Positions 1 through 6,089 of a stretch of 11,439 bases of DNA are shown piece after piece. Source of the DNA: Faecousia sp. (GTDB taxonomy: Bacteria; Bacillota; Clostridia; Oscillospirales; Oscillospiraceae); NCBI GenBank assembly GCA_029258495.1, contig JARHYV010000263.1:1-11439 (forward strand). The letters run 5' to 3'. Within the stretch, counting starts at the first letter, position 1. Every line of letters begins with the position of its first letter. Under the pieces are notes generated by a model. That model saw only the letters and a list, made by a program, of their open reading frames with translations. It was not told the DNA's origin and searched no databases. The translations under genes were made by a program, and so were the position numbers.

Positions 1-1408
1 CCGCCCGCACTGCCTTTTCCAGAGTCTCCAGTTCCTTCTGCGCATGAGCAGAAAATCTGATATCCTTTTTAGAGATCTCTTCTCCGGCCTTTGCGATTGC
101 CACCGAGTAGTCTGCAATGCGCTCCAGATCATTCAGGCTGTACAGCAGGGTATTGACACTTCTGTTGTCCTGCACAGGCAGCTTTGCGCCGGTCAGATTT
201 ACCAGATATGTGCCCAAGGCATCTTCATACCGATCCGTCTGGTTTTCCAGTTTCTTCACCTGCTCCAACCCCTTTACATCAAACTTCTTCGTCAGTCGCA
301 TGGCATGTAGCATAGAGTCCTGAGCAGCATGTGCCATCTGCACAGCCACTTCCTGTGCCCGCTGAACCGCAACAGCAGGTGTTGCAAGCAGCCGCTGATC
401 CAGAAGTTCGGTCTGTTCGGGAGATTGATCATCACGCACGGAATAGATCGCCAGCTTTTCCAGTACCGTGTGAAGTGGGAGCATAACGATAGTAGTCAGC
501 AAGTTAAAGCTGGTGTGAATGATCGCAATATCAAATTCATTTGCGGTTTCGGTGAGGAACGACCAAGGAATAAACATTCCGATCCCATAAAAGAGCGATG
601 CAAAAATCGCAACACCGATCAGATTGAAATACAGGTGAACCATTGCTGTACGGCGGGCATTTCTTGTGGCACCTACGGTCGAGATCAGTGCAGTCACGCA
701 AGTGCCGATGTTCTGTCCCAGAATAATCGGCAACGCAACACCGCCTGTCACAACTCCCGTAGAGCACAGGCTCTGCAAAATTCCCACAGATGCCGAGGAC
801 GACTGGATAACTGCCGTCAAGACTGCGCCCACAACGATGCCCACCAGAGGATTGGAGAAGGATACCATCATATTGGCAAACCACACCTCATCCTTCAGGA
901 ATTTCATGGAGTCACTCATGATATCCATACCAGTCATCAGTGCCATAAATCCAAGGAGGATGGTTCCGATCCCCTGCTTTTTCTCGGATTTTGTGAACAT
1001 GTACAGCACAATACCGATGATACCCAGCAACGGAGAAAGGGTGCTGGGCTTAAACAGCTGGATCAGGAAACTGTCGCCTTCCAGTGCCGTCAGGGACAGG
1101 ATCCATGAGGTCACCGTCGTGCCGACATTTGCGCCCATGATCACACCCACCGCCTGACGGAGGGTCATAATGCCGGAATTTACAAAACCGACTACCATCA
1201 CCGTGGTCGCAGACGAGGATTGTATCACCGCTGTCACCGCCAGACCCAGCAGAAACCCACGGAACACCGTGGAGCTCATTTTAGCGAGGATGGTTTGCAG
1301 CTTGCCGCCGGCCTGCCGCTCCAGGGATTTTCCCATGATATCCATGCCAAACAAGAACAGCGCAAGACCGCCCAACAGTGTGATCAATTTCAGAATATAC
1401 ATTGTCAT
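1..1408 (-). CDS. Na+/phosphate cotransporter (NptA/YjbB type) with PhoU-like tail, 3' end cut by window edge
   Basis: This is an integral membrane protein predicted to couple sodium entry to uptake (or export) of inorganic phosphate. I translated it from the minus strand: 469 codons are present and the frame is still open at base 1, so the C-terminus is missing. Two inverted-repeat Na/Pi-cotransporter halves are visible. Each carries the family hallmark, QSSSATT at about residues 63-69 and QSSSAS at about 202-207, and hydrophobic helices run to about residue 315. From about residue 335 the protein is hydrophilic and helical, with the look of the PhoU-like domain common in bacterial members (usual length about 540-590 residues). 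The ATG at 1408 is preferred because an AGG lies 9 bases upstream; an ATG at 1402 would be too far from it. The gene lies downstream of phoPR on the same strand but behind a terminator, with its own promoter and Pho box. The family is certain; the direction of transport is not. Confidence 0.93.
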   Translation of the reverse strand, partial: MTMYILKLITLLGGLALFLFGMDIMGKSLERQAGGKLQTILAKMSSTVFRGFLLGLAVTAVIQSSSATTVMVVGFVNSGIMTLRQAVGVIMGANVGTTVTSWILSLTALEGDSFLIQLFKPSTLSPLLGIIGIVLYMFTKSEKKQGIGTILLGFMALMTGMDIMSDSMKFLKDEVWFANMMVSFSNPLVGIVVGAVLTAVIQSSSASVGILQSLCSTGVVTGGVALPIILGQNIGTCVTALISTVGATRNARRTAMVHLYFNLIGVAIFASLFYGIGMFIPWSFLTETANEFDIAIIHTSFNLLTTIVMLPLHTVLEKLAIYSVRDDQSPEQTELLDQRLLATPAVAVQRAQEVAVQMAHAAQDSMLHAMRLTKKFDVKGLEQVKKLENQTDRYEDALGTYLVNLTGAKLPVQDNRSVNTLLYSLNDLERIADYSVAIAKAGEEISKKDIRFSAHAQKELETLEKAVRA

Positions 1409-1461
1409 TTTACAATACCTATCTTTCGCTCTCAGATTTATCAACATTTTATTACATTTTG

Positions 1462-1490
1462 ATTATAAAGCGTAGGTTTTGTAAAGTCCA
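1462..1490 (-). promoter_or_regulatory. Predicted promoter of the Na/Pi cotransporter gene
   Basis: On the minus strand a perfect TATAAT (1462-1467) sits about 54 bases before the transporter start. Seventeen bases further upstream is TGGACT (1485-1490), which matches the -35 consensus at only four of six positions. A good -10 with a weak -35 is what an activator-dependent promoter would show, and the Pho box repeats lie just upstream. The transcription start would fall near 1455. Confidence 0.6.
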
Positions 1491-1527
1491 TTTAGGTTGT
1501 GAAAGACTTATGTAAAATCTATGTAAA
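1480..1527 (-). promoter_or_regulatory. Pho box-like direct repeats (predicted PhoP operator)
   Basis: Read on the minus strand there are four hexamers fitting TT(A/C/T)ACA: TTTACA (1522-1527), TTTACA (1511-1516), TTCACA (1498-1503) and TTTACA (1480-1485). The first two are 11 bases apart, one helical turn, and the third follows after 7 bases. The fourth is out of phase, with a 12-base gap. Bacillus PhoP binds repeats of this consensus with spacers of about 5 bases (plus or minus 2) upstream of the -10. Here the array spans about -25 to -72 relative to the predicted start, and the phoPR genes are immediately upstream. Confidence 0.65.
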
Positions 1528-1531
1528 ATAG

Positions 1532-1561
1532 AAAAGCACCATGGAGATCCATGGTGCTTTT
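1532..1561 (-). terminator. Rho-independent terminator after phoR
   Basis: A perfect 13-bp inverted repeat (1532-1544 with 1549-1561, core GCACCATGG) has a 4-base loop. It begins three bases past the phoR stop. On the minus strand the right arm ends in TTTT, followed by a T-rich run. It separates the phoPR transcript from the transporter promoter. Confidence 0.85.
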
Positions 1562-1563
1562 TA

Positions 1564-3213
1564 TCACGGAAAAATCACTGTGATGGTCGTGCCCTGATTT
1601 GGTACGCTTTCCAGCTGGAGCTTTGCATTGTGATACTGCGCCGCATGTTTCACGATGGAGAGCCCCAAGCCCGTGCCTCCGGACTGCTTGGAATGGCTCT
1701 TATCCACCCGATAAAAGCGCTCGAATACCCGGCTGTGATGTTCTGCCGGAATTCCGATCCCTGTATCCGCCACACGAAACACCGTATTTCCATGCTCACA
1801 TCCCACATGGACTGTCACACTGCCGCCGACCGTGTTGTACTTCACGGCATTTTCGCACAGGTTATAGGCGATCTCGTACAGCAGTCGGCGTACTCCCACA
1901 ACCGAGCAGTGTGCCCCCTCTACCTCAATCGTCACATTCTTTTTGTCCGCAATGGGACGAAGACTGTCTGAGATATCCTCTGCAAGTTCATACAGATCCA
2001 CATTTTCCTGAGGAAGTTCCACACCTTCATCCAGCTGCGACAGACGGATGATATCTTCTACCAAATTCACAAGTCTGGCAGCCTCCTGTCGGATATGTCC
2101 CACAAACCGGCCAGTATCCTCCGGCTTGACCAGACCGTTTTCCAGTAGTTCTGCGCTGCCGATAATGGATTGCAGCGGTGTTTTCAGCTCATGAGATACA
2201 TTTGCAGAGAATTCCCGGCGTGTCTGCTCCGCCGTGTACTGCTCGGTAATATCAAACGCAAGAAGTACCGCTCCCATGACGCTGCCCTGAGACTCAATTC
2301 TGGTCAGATCCAGCTGATATTCTCGACCATTGCGGCTGACATGCACTTGGCTCGTTCCCTTGGAGAACACTTCCTCTACCGCAGACTGCACATCAATTTT
2401 CCGATCCACCGTAAGGAAGTCCTGCCCGATACAGAAATCCGTTGCACCAAACAGCTCCTTCGCCGCCGGATTGATGCTGAGAACAAGTCCCTTCTTGTCC
2501 ATCAGCACCAAGCCCTCTTTCATATTTGCCGTGATCTGTTCGAATTCATCTGTTTTATATTTCAGCTTGCGCATTTGGGCAGAAATCTGCAAATGCTGCT
2601 GATTGATCCGGTGCAGGAGCGGCGAAATTTCCTCATATGCCTCATTCTCCAGCGGTTTCTCCAGATCCAGTTCATTCAGCGGTTTTACGATGCGCTTTGC
2701 CATGCGGATCGACAAAACCGCAGACAATGCCACCGCCACAAAAATCACCGCACCAATGGGCTGCAGCATGCCCCACATCACCACCGCCGATGTCACACTG
2801 CTGACCGATATCCGCAGGATCGTTCCATCAGACAAGGTCTTTGCCTCGTATGTGGTTTTCTGGGTCGGGGTCGAGGAATAGCGCACACTGCTGCCTTCTC
2901 CATAGGCAGCTGCCTCCTGAACCTCCTCTCGGTTTGAATGGTTGCCCATGGTGCTGACATCTGCCTTGCTGTCAAACAGCACCGTGCCATCTCGGGCGAT
3001 CCATGTAATACGCAGCCGATCAGATCGCACCTGTTCCAAATAATCCTGCCCCATCAGCTCTGTTCCGGCGCCGGCAAGCTCCAGCTCGTTCTTCATCTGG
3101 TCGATCTGCACTCCGTCGAAGTAATCATACAGCACACCCATGATAAATCCCAAGCTGCACAGCAGCACCACAGCAGCCACAAGCATCGTCGAGCGAAAGA
3201 TCCTACCTGTCAT
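1564..3213 (-). CDS. phoR: PhoR-type membrane sensor histidine kinase
   Basis: This sensor kinase autophosphorylates on histidine and passes the phosphate to the response regulator encoded just upstream. The protein has 549 residues from the ATG at 3213, which is preceded by GGAG at 7 bases and overlaps the end of phoP by 11 bases. That overlap suggests translational coupling. Order of parts: membrane helix about 7-31; an extracytoplasmic domain of about 115 residues; second helix about 147-169; a HAMP-like linker; a PAS domain about 221-324; the phosphorylated His341 in SHELKTP; N-box NLCENA starting at N451; G1 box DTGIGIP starting at D483; F-box FERFYRVD about 497; and G2 box GGTGLGL about 512-518. 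All catalytic boxes are intact. The same frame is open 14 codons further upstream (to 3255), but without a better ribosome site. The phoR name rests on domain order, the neighbouring phosphate transporter and the Pho box; the kinase family is certain. Confidence 0.92.
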   Translation of the reverse strand: MTGRIFRSTMLVAAVVLLCSLGFIMGVLYDYFDGVQIDQMKNELELAGAGTELMGQDYLEQVRSDRLRITWIARDGTVLFDSKADVSTMGNHSNREEVQEAAAYGEGSSVRYSSTPTQKTTYEAKTLSDGTILRISVSSVTSAVVMWGMLQPIGAVIFVAVALSAVLSIRMAKRIVKPLNELDLEKPLENEAYEEISPLLHRINQQHLQISAQMRKLKYKTDEFEQITANMKEGLVLMDKKGLVLSINPAAKELFGATDFCIGQDFLTVDRKIDVQSAVEEVFSKGTSQVHVSRNGREYQLDLTRIESQGSVMGAVLLAFDITEQYTAEQTRREFSANVSHELKTPLQSIIGSAELLENGLVKPEDTGRFVGHIRQEAARLVNLVEDIIRLSQLDEGVELPQENVDLYELAEDISDSLRPIADKKNVTIEVEGAHCSVVGVRRLLYEIAYNLCENAVKYNTVGGSVTVHVGCEHGNTVFRVADTGIGIPAEHHSRVFERFYRVDKSHSKQSGGTGLGLSIVKHAAQYHNAKLQLESVPNQGTTITVIFP

Positions 3214-3883
3214 GGATGCTCTCCAGACGATATCCAACATTGCGCACAGTTTCAATCAGATGACCGCAGTCCCCAAGCTTTTGCCGCAGGGTTCGGATAT
3301 GCATATCCACCGTTCGGGTCTCGCCCATATAATCGGACTCCCACACATCGCTGAGCAGCTGTTCCCGGGTGAATGCCATGCCGGGATGGGACAGGAACAG
3401 GCGCAGCAGTTCAAATTCCTTGTATGTCAGCATCACTCTGCTGCCATCGACGGCGACGGTATGCTCATTCAGGTTCATGGTCACACCGCCCATCTGAAGA
3501 ATGTGTGTTTCCTGTTTCGGCTTGCAGCGGCGCAGGACTGCCTTCACCCGGGACACCATTTCCATCATACCGAAGGGCTTTACCAGATAGTCGTCCGCTC
3601 CCAGATCAAGACTCTGGATCTTGTCAAACTCGGTTCCCTTTGCCGTCGCCATGATCACCGGCACCTCCCGCAGCTTTGCATCCTTTTTCATTCTGGACAG
3701 CAGCTCAACTCCGTCGATCCCGGGCAGCATCACATCCAGAAGGACAAGCTCCGGTATCTCTGTCTGGACAGCCTCCCAAAAAGCATCTCCGGACTCAAAG
3801 CCCTTTGCATCAAGCCCCGTGCTTTGCAGGGCATACACCTCTATATCGCGGATACTGGGGTCATCTTCTACACACCAAATCAT
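3203..3883 (-). CDS. phoP: PhoP/PhoB-type response regulator, OmpR family
   Basis: This is a cytoplasmic DNA-binding regulator switched by phosphorylation. Its 226 residues fit the family length. The receiver domain shows the acidic pair D7/D8, the phosphoacceptor D50 in LLDVMLPG, T80 in MATAKG and K102 in LVKPF, so the phosphorylation machinery is complete. The C-terminal winged helix ends with the typical LRQKLGD and VRNVGYRL signatures. Two adjacent ATGs are possible (3886 and 3883). I chose 3883 because AGGAGG lies 7 bases before it, against 4 for the other. The frame is open further upstream to 3952, but that would put the start ahead of the predicted promoter -10. It is co-transcribed with phoR, whose start overlaps its TAG stop. 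Its likely target is the Pho box at 1480-1527. No similar box is visible before its own promoter. Confidence 0.93.
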   Translation of the reverse strand: MIWCVEDDPSIRDIEVYALQSTGLDAKGFESGDAFWEAVQTEIPELVLLDVMLPGIDGVELLSRMKKDAKLREVPVIMATAKGTEFDKIQSLDLGADDYLVKPFGMMEMVSRVKAVLRRCKPKQETHILQMGGVTMNLNEHTVAVDGSRVMLTYKEFELLRLFLSHPGMAFTREQLLSDVWESDYMGETRTVDMHIRTLRQKLGDCGHLIETVRNVGYRLESIHDR

Positions 3884-3890
3884 CATTACG

Positions 3891-3896
3891 CCTCCT
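3891..3896 (-). promoter_or_regulatory. Ribosome binding site of phoP
   Basis: A perfect AGGAGG on the minus strand lies 7 bases before the ATG at 3883 and 4 bases before the ATG at 3886. It excludes the longer upstream reading (to 3952) as the main start. Confidence 0.85.
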
Positions 3897-3914
3897 TGTG
3901 TATTGCGTAATTTT

Positions 3915-3943
3915 AGTGTACTCGGTTTTTCAGCAGATTGCAA
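3915..3943 (-). promoter_or_regulatory. Predicted phoPR promoter
   Basis: On the minus strand TTGCAA (-35, 3938-3943) and TACACT (-10, 3915-3920) are separated by exactly 17 bases. The predicted start near 3908 leaves a short leader of about 25 bases containing the AGGAGG site. A TATAAT at 3952-3957 also exists, but its -35 would fall inside the htpG terminator and it has no recognisable match. Confidence 0.6.
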
Positions 3944-3961
3944 GAATGACAATTATACGAA

Positions 3962-3989
3962 AAAGGACGAGATTTTCATCTCGTCCTTT
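3962..3989 (-). terminator. Rho-independent terminator after htpG
   Basis: A perfect 12-bp inverted repeat (3962-3973 with 3978-3989, core GGACGAGAT) has a 4-base loop. On the minus strand it is followed by a run of T, a few bases after the htpG TAA stop. It insulates phoPR from htpG. Confidence 0.87.
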
Positions 3990-3993
3990 ATTC

Positions 3994-5883
3994 TTATTTC
4001 ATAAGCTTACACACAAGATTGGTGTATTCCACGGGATCCTCCAGTGTAAGATCCGCCATCAGAGTTGCCTGAGCATACAGGAGCTTTGCATAGTCCTCCG
4101 CCTTCTCAGGATCGGAAACCACTGCATCCTGCATGGCCTTTACTGCCTCATGCTCCGGGTTCAGCTCCAGGATCCTGCCCACAGGATATGCAAACTCCGG
4201 ATTCATGCGTTTCATGTATTTTTCCATTTCAAAGCTCATGCCGGCCTCCGGGCTCAGAGAAACGGGATGGCTGCCCAGATTGTCGGAAAGCTTTACTTCC
4301 TTGACCTTGTCGCCCAGCTTTTCAGAAACAAAGTTCAGCAGTCCCTTCATCTCCTCTGCCTTTTCGGCAGCCTTCGCCTTTTCTTCCTCGGTCTGCAGAC
4401 CCAGATCCTCAGAAAGCGCATTGCAGAAACTCTTCTCCTCGTAGGTTACCAAGGTCTGGGGGACAAACTCATCCACATCCTCACAGAACAGCAGAACATC
4501 GTAACCCTTGGACAGCAGGGTTTCCACCTGAGGCAGCTTTGCAAGACGATCCGTGCTTTCACCGGGTGCATAGTAGATCTTCTCCTGTCCCTCTGCCATG
4601 GCCGCCACATATTCCTTCAGGCTGACCAGTTTCTTCTCCTTCGCCGACCAGAACAGCAGCAGATCCTGACAGACATCCTTGTGTGCGCCGTACTCGGAAA
4701 CTGTGCCGTATTTCAACTGACGACCGAAGACACCATAGAATTTCTCATAGCTTTCCCGATCATTTTCCTGCATGGATGCAAGCTCGGATTTGATCTTCTT
4801 TTCCAGATTGCGCGCAATGATCGCCAGCTGACGGTTATGCTGAAGCATTTCACGGCTGATATTCAGGGACAGATCCTGGCTGTCCACAACACCGCGGACA
4901 AACCGGAAATGATCCGGCAGCAGATCCTCACAGTTGTCCATGATCATGACACCGGAGGAGTACAGCTGCAAGCCGCCCTTAAAGTCCTTGGTGTAGAAAT
5001 CATAGGGAGCCTTTGCAGGTACATACATCAGCGCCTTATAGCTCACGGTACCTTCCGCATTGACATGGATGGTACGCAGGGGCTTGTTGTAGTCGTAGAA
5101 TTTCTCACGGTAGAAGCTCTCATACTCCTCGTCCGTGACATCCTTCTTGTTTCTCTGCCAGATGGGCACCATGGAATTCAGGGTGTCCATTTCCATATAG
5201 GATTCGTACTCCGGCTTATCCTCGGGGCAGTCCTCCTTCATGCGGGACTTGGATACCTCCATCCGGATGGGATAGCGGATATAATCAGAGTACTTGCGGA
5301 CAAGGGAACGGATCTGGTATTCCTCCAGAAATTCAGAGTACTTTTCTTCCTCTGTGTCCTCCTTCAGGGTCATGATCACATCGGTGCCGGCCTGCTCACG
5401 GGTGGTTTCCTCGATGGTATAGCCGTCCGCTCCGTCGGATGTCCACTTCCATGCCTTGTCTTCACCATACTTCTTGGAAATCACCGTGATGGTGCTTGCC
5501 ACCATAAACGCAGCATAGAAGCCTACGCCAAACTGGCCGATGATATCGATATCATCATTCTTTTCCATGTTCTGCTTAAAGTTCAGGGAGCCGGATTTGC
5601 AGATCGTGCCCAGGTTCTCCTCCAGATCTGCCTTGCTCATGCCGATGCCGTTATCGGAAACCGTCAGGATCCGGTTGTCCTGATCCCGGGTGATCGTAAT
5701 TGCGAAATCATCTCGATTCAAGCCCACATTTTCATCAGTCAGGGCGGTATATGCCAGCTTGTCGATGGCGTCAGATGCATTGGAAATAATCTCTCTCAAG
5801 AAGATCTCCTGATGGGTGTAAATGGAATTGATCATCAAATCCAGAAGTCTTTTAGACTCTGCCTTAAATTGCTGTTTTTCCAT
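3994..5883 (-). CDS. htpG: HtpG, bacterial Hsp90 chaperone
   Basis: HtpG is a cytoplasmic, dimeric, ATP-driven chaperone that remodels late folding intermediates, often together with DnaK. The 629 residues fit the family (about 620-640). The GHKL ATPase domain is complete: E31 and N35 in the EIISNASDAIDK segment, D77 in DNGIGM, and the lid/glycine segment GQFGVGF at 116-122. The middle domain carries the RGVVDS and NISREMLQ segments at about 330-348, including the arginine (R344) expected to contact the ATP gamma-phosphate. The C-terminal dimerisation domain follows. The start at 5883 matches the conserved N-terminus of the family. Its ribosome site is poor: AAAGGAAG lies 14 bases away and only GAAG lies at 9. 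The gene is monocistronic, with promoter, CIRCE and terminator all visible. It contains no in-frame TTA, CTA or TCA codon, which suggests strong codon selection. Confidence 0.98.
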   Translation of the reverse strand: MEKQQFKAESKRLLDLMINSIYTHQEIFLREIISNASDAIDKLAYTALTDENVGLNRDDFAITITRDQDNRILTVSDNGIGMSKADLEENLGTICKSGSLNFKQNMEKNDDIDIIGQFGVGFYAAFMVASTITVISKKYGEDKAWKWTSDGADGYTIEETTREQAGTDVIMTLKEDTEEEKYSEFLEEYQIRSLVRKYSDYIRYPIRMEVSKSRMKEDCPEDKPEYESYMEMDTLNSMVPIWQRNKKDVTDEEYESFYREKFYDYNKPLRTIHVNAEGTVSYKALMYVPAKAPYDFYTKDFKGGLQLYSSGVMIMDNCEDLLPDHFRFVRGVVDSQDLSLNISREMLQHNRQLAIIARNLEKKIKSELASMQENDRESYEKFYGVFGRQLKYGTVSEYGAHKDVCQDLLLFWSAKEKKLVSLKEYVAAMAEGQEKIYYAPGESTDRLAKLPQVETLLSKGYDVLLFCEDVDEFVPQTLVTYEEKSFCNALSEDLGLQTEEEKAKAAEKAEEMKGLLNFVSEKLGDKVKEVKLSDNLGSHPVSLSPEAGMSFEMEKYMKRMNPEFAYPVGRILELNPEHEAVKAMQDAVVSDPEKAEDYAKLLYAQATLMADLTLEDPVEYTNLVCKLMK

Positions 5884-5910
5884 AGTGCTTATCTTCGCTT
5901 CCTTTCAAAA

Positions 5911-5937
5911 TTAGCACTCTTTTGTATCGAGTGCTAA
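5911..5937 (-). promoter_or_regulatory. CIRCE operator (HrcA binding site)
   Basis: TTAGCACTC, nine bases, then GAGTGCTAA: a perfect copy of the canonical CIRCE inverted repeat. It begins one base downstream of the htpG -10 and covers the predicted transcription start, the classical place for HrcA repression. It also lies in the htpG leader RNA. Confidence 0.97.
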
Positions 5938-5938
5938 A

Positions 5939-5966
5939 ATTATATCACATTCAAAATAAAAAGCAA
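5939..5966 (-). promoter_or_regulatory. htpG promoter, sigma-A type
   Basis: On the minus strand TTGCTT (5961-5966), 16 bases, then a perfect TATAAT (5939-5944). The predicted start is near 5932, inside the CIRCE, giving a leader of about 49 bases. Confidence 0.8.
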
Positions 5967-5985
5967 GCCTAAAGTAAAAAGTTCT

Positions 5986-6013
5986 TTGATTATTCACAAT
6001 TCTATGCTATATT
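5986..6013 (+). promoter_or_regulatory. Predicted promoter of the ABC-F/argS operon
   Basis: TTGATT (5986-5991), 16 bases, then TATATT (6008-6013) preceded by TGC, forming an extended -10. It diverges from the htpG promoter. The predicted start near 6020 gives a leader of about 70 bases before the ABC-F start. The CIRCE is about 70 bases upstream of this start and is unlikely to act on it. Confidence 0.55.
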
Positions 6014-6027
6014 TATGATGTATAGTT

Positions 6028-6072
6028 ATGTTCCGAACCGATTCGGCCAATATATTACAACGATTATTGTAA
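6028..6072 (+). other. Possible 14-codon leader peptide in the ABC-F leader, with two small hairpins
   Basis: An ATG at 6028 opens a short frame, MFRTDSANILQRLL, ending in TAA at 6070-6072, just before the ABC-F ribosome site at 6078. It overlaps two small inverted repeats: CCGAA/TTCGG (6033-6037 with 6042-6046) and TTACAA/TTGTAA (6055-6060 with 6067-6072). Such leader peptides control some ABC-F genes by ribosome stalling. No ribosome site precedes this ATG, and the start would lie only about 8 bases into the transcript. Treat it as a hypothesis. Confidence 0.25.
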
Positions 6073-6077
6073 GATGT

Positions 6078-6083
6078 AAGGAG
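6078..6083 (+). promoter_or_regulatory. Ribosome binding site of the ABC-F gene
   Basis: AAGGAG lies 6 bases before the ATG at 6090. It decides against the in-frame extension that is open back to 6015, whose first ATG overlaps the predicted -10 region. Confidence 0.85.
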
Positions 6084-6089
6084 TATGAA

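Noticed and set aside
537..884. A 115-codon minus-strand frame and several plus-strand frames in 44-1475
   Set aside because: The transporter frame running open to the left edge accounts for this stretch, with two QSSSA motifs and membrane helices. The others are off-frame readings.
3952..3957. TATAAT on the minus strand upstream of phoP as its -10
   Set aside because: The -35 position would fall in the htpG terminator stem with no consensus match. The TTGCAA/TACACT pair with 17-base spacing closer to the gene is better.
3676..5937. A 753-codon open frame on the plus strand opposite htpG
   Set aside because: It lies in exact codon register with htpG and is open only because htpG lacks TTA, CTA and TCA. 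Its translation has no recognisable domain and it has no ribosome site. htpG is unmistakable.
6015..6089. 25-codon N-terminal extension of the ABC-F protein
   Set aside because: The extension starts within the predicted -10 and has no ribosome site, while the ATG at 6090 has AAGGAG at 6 bases and begins with the usual MITVSNL-type start of the family.
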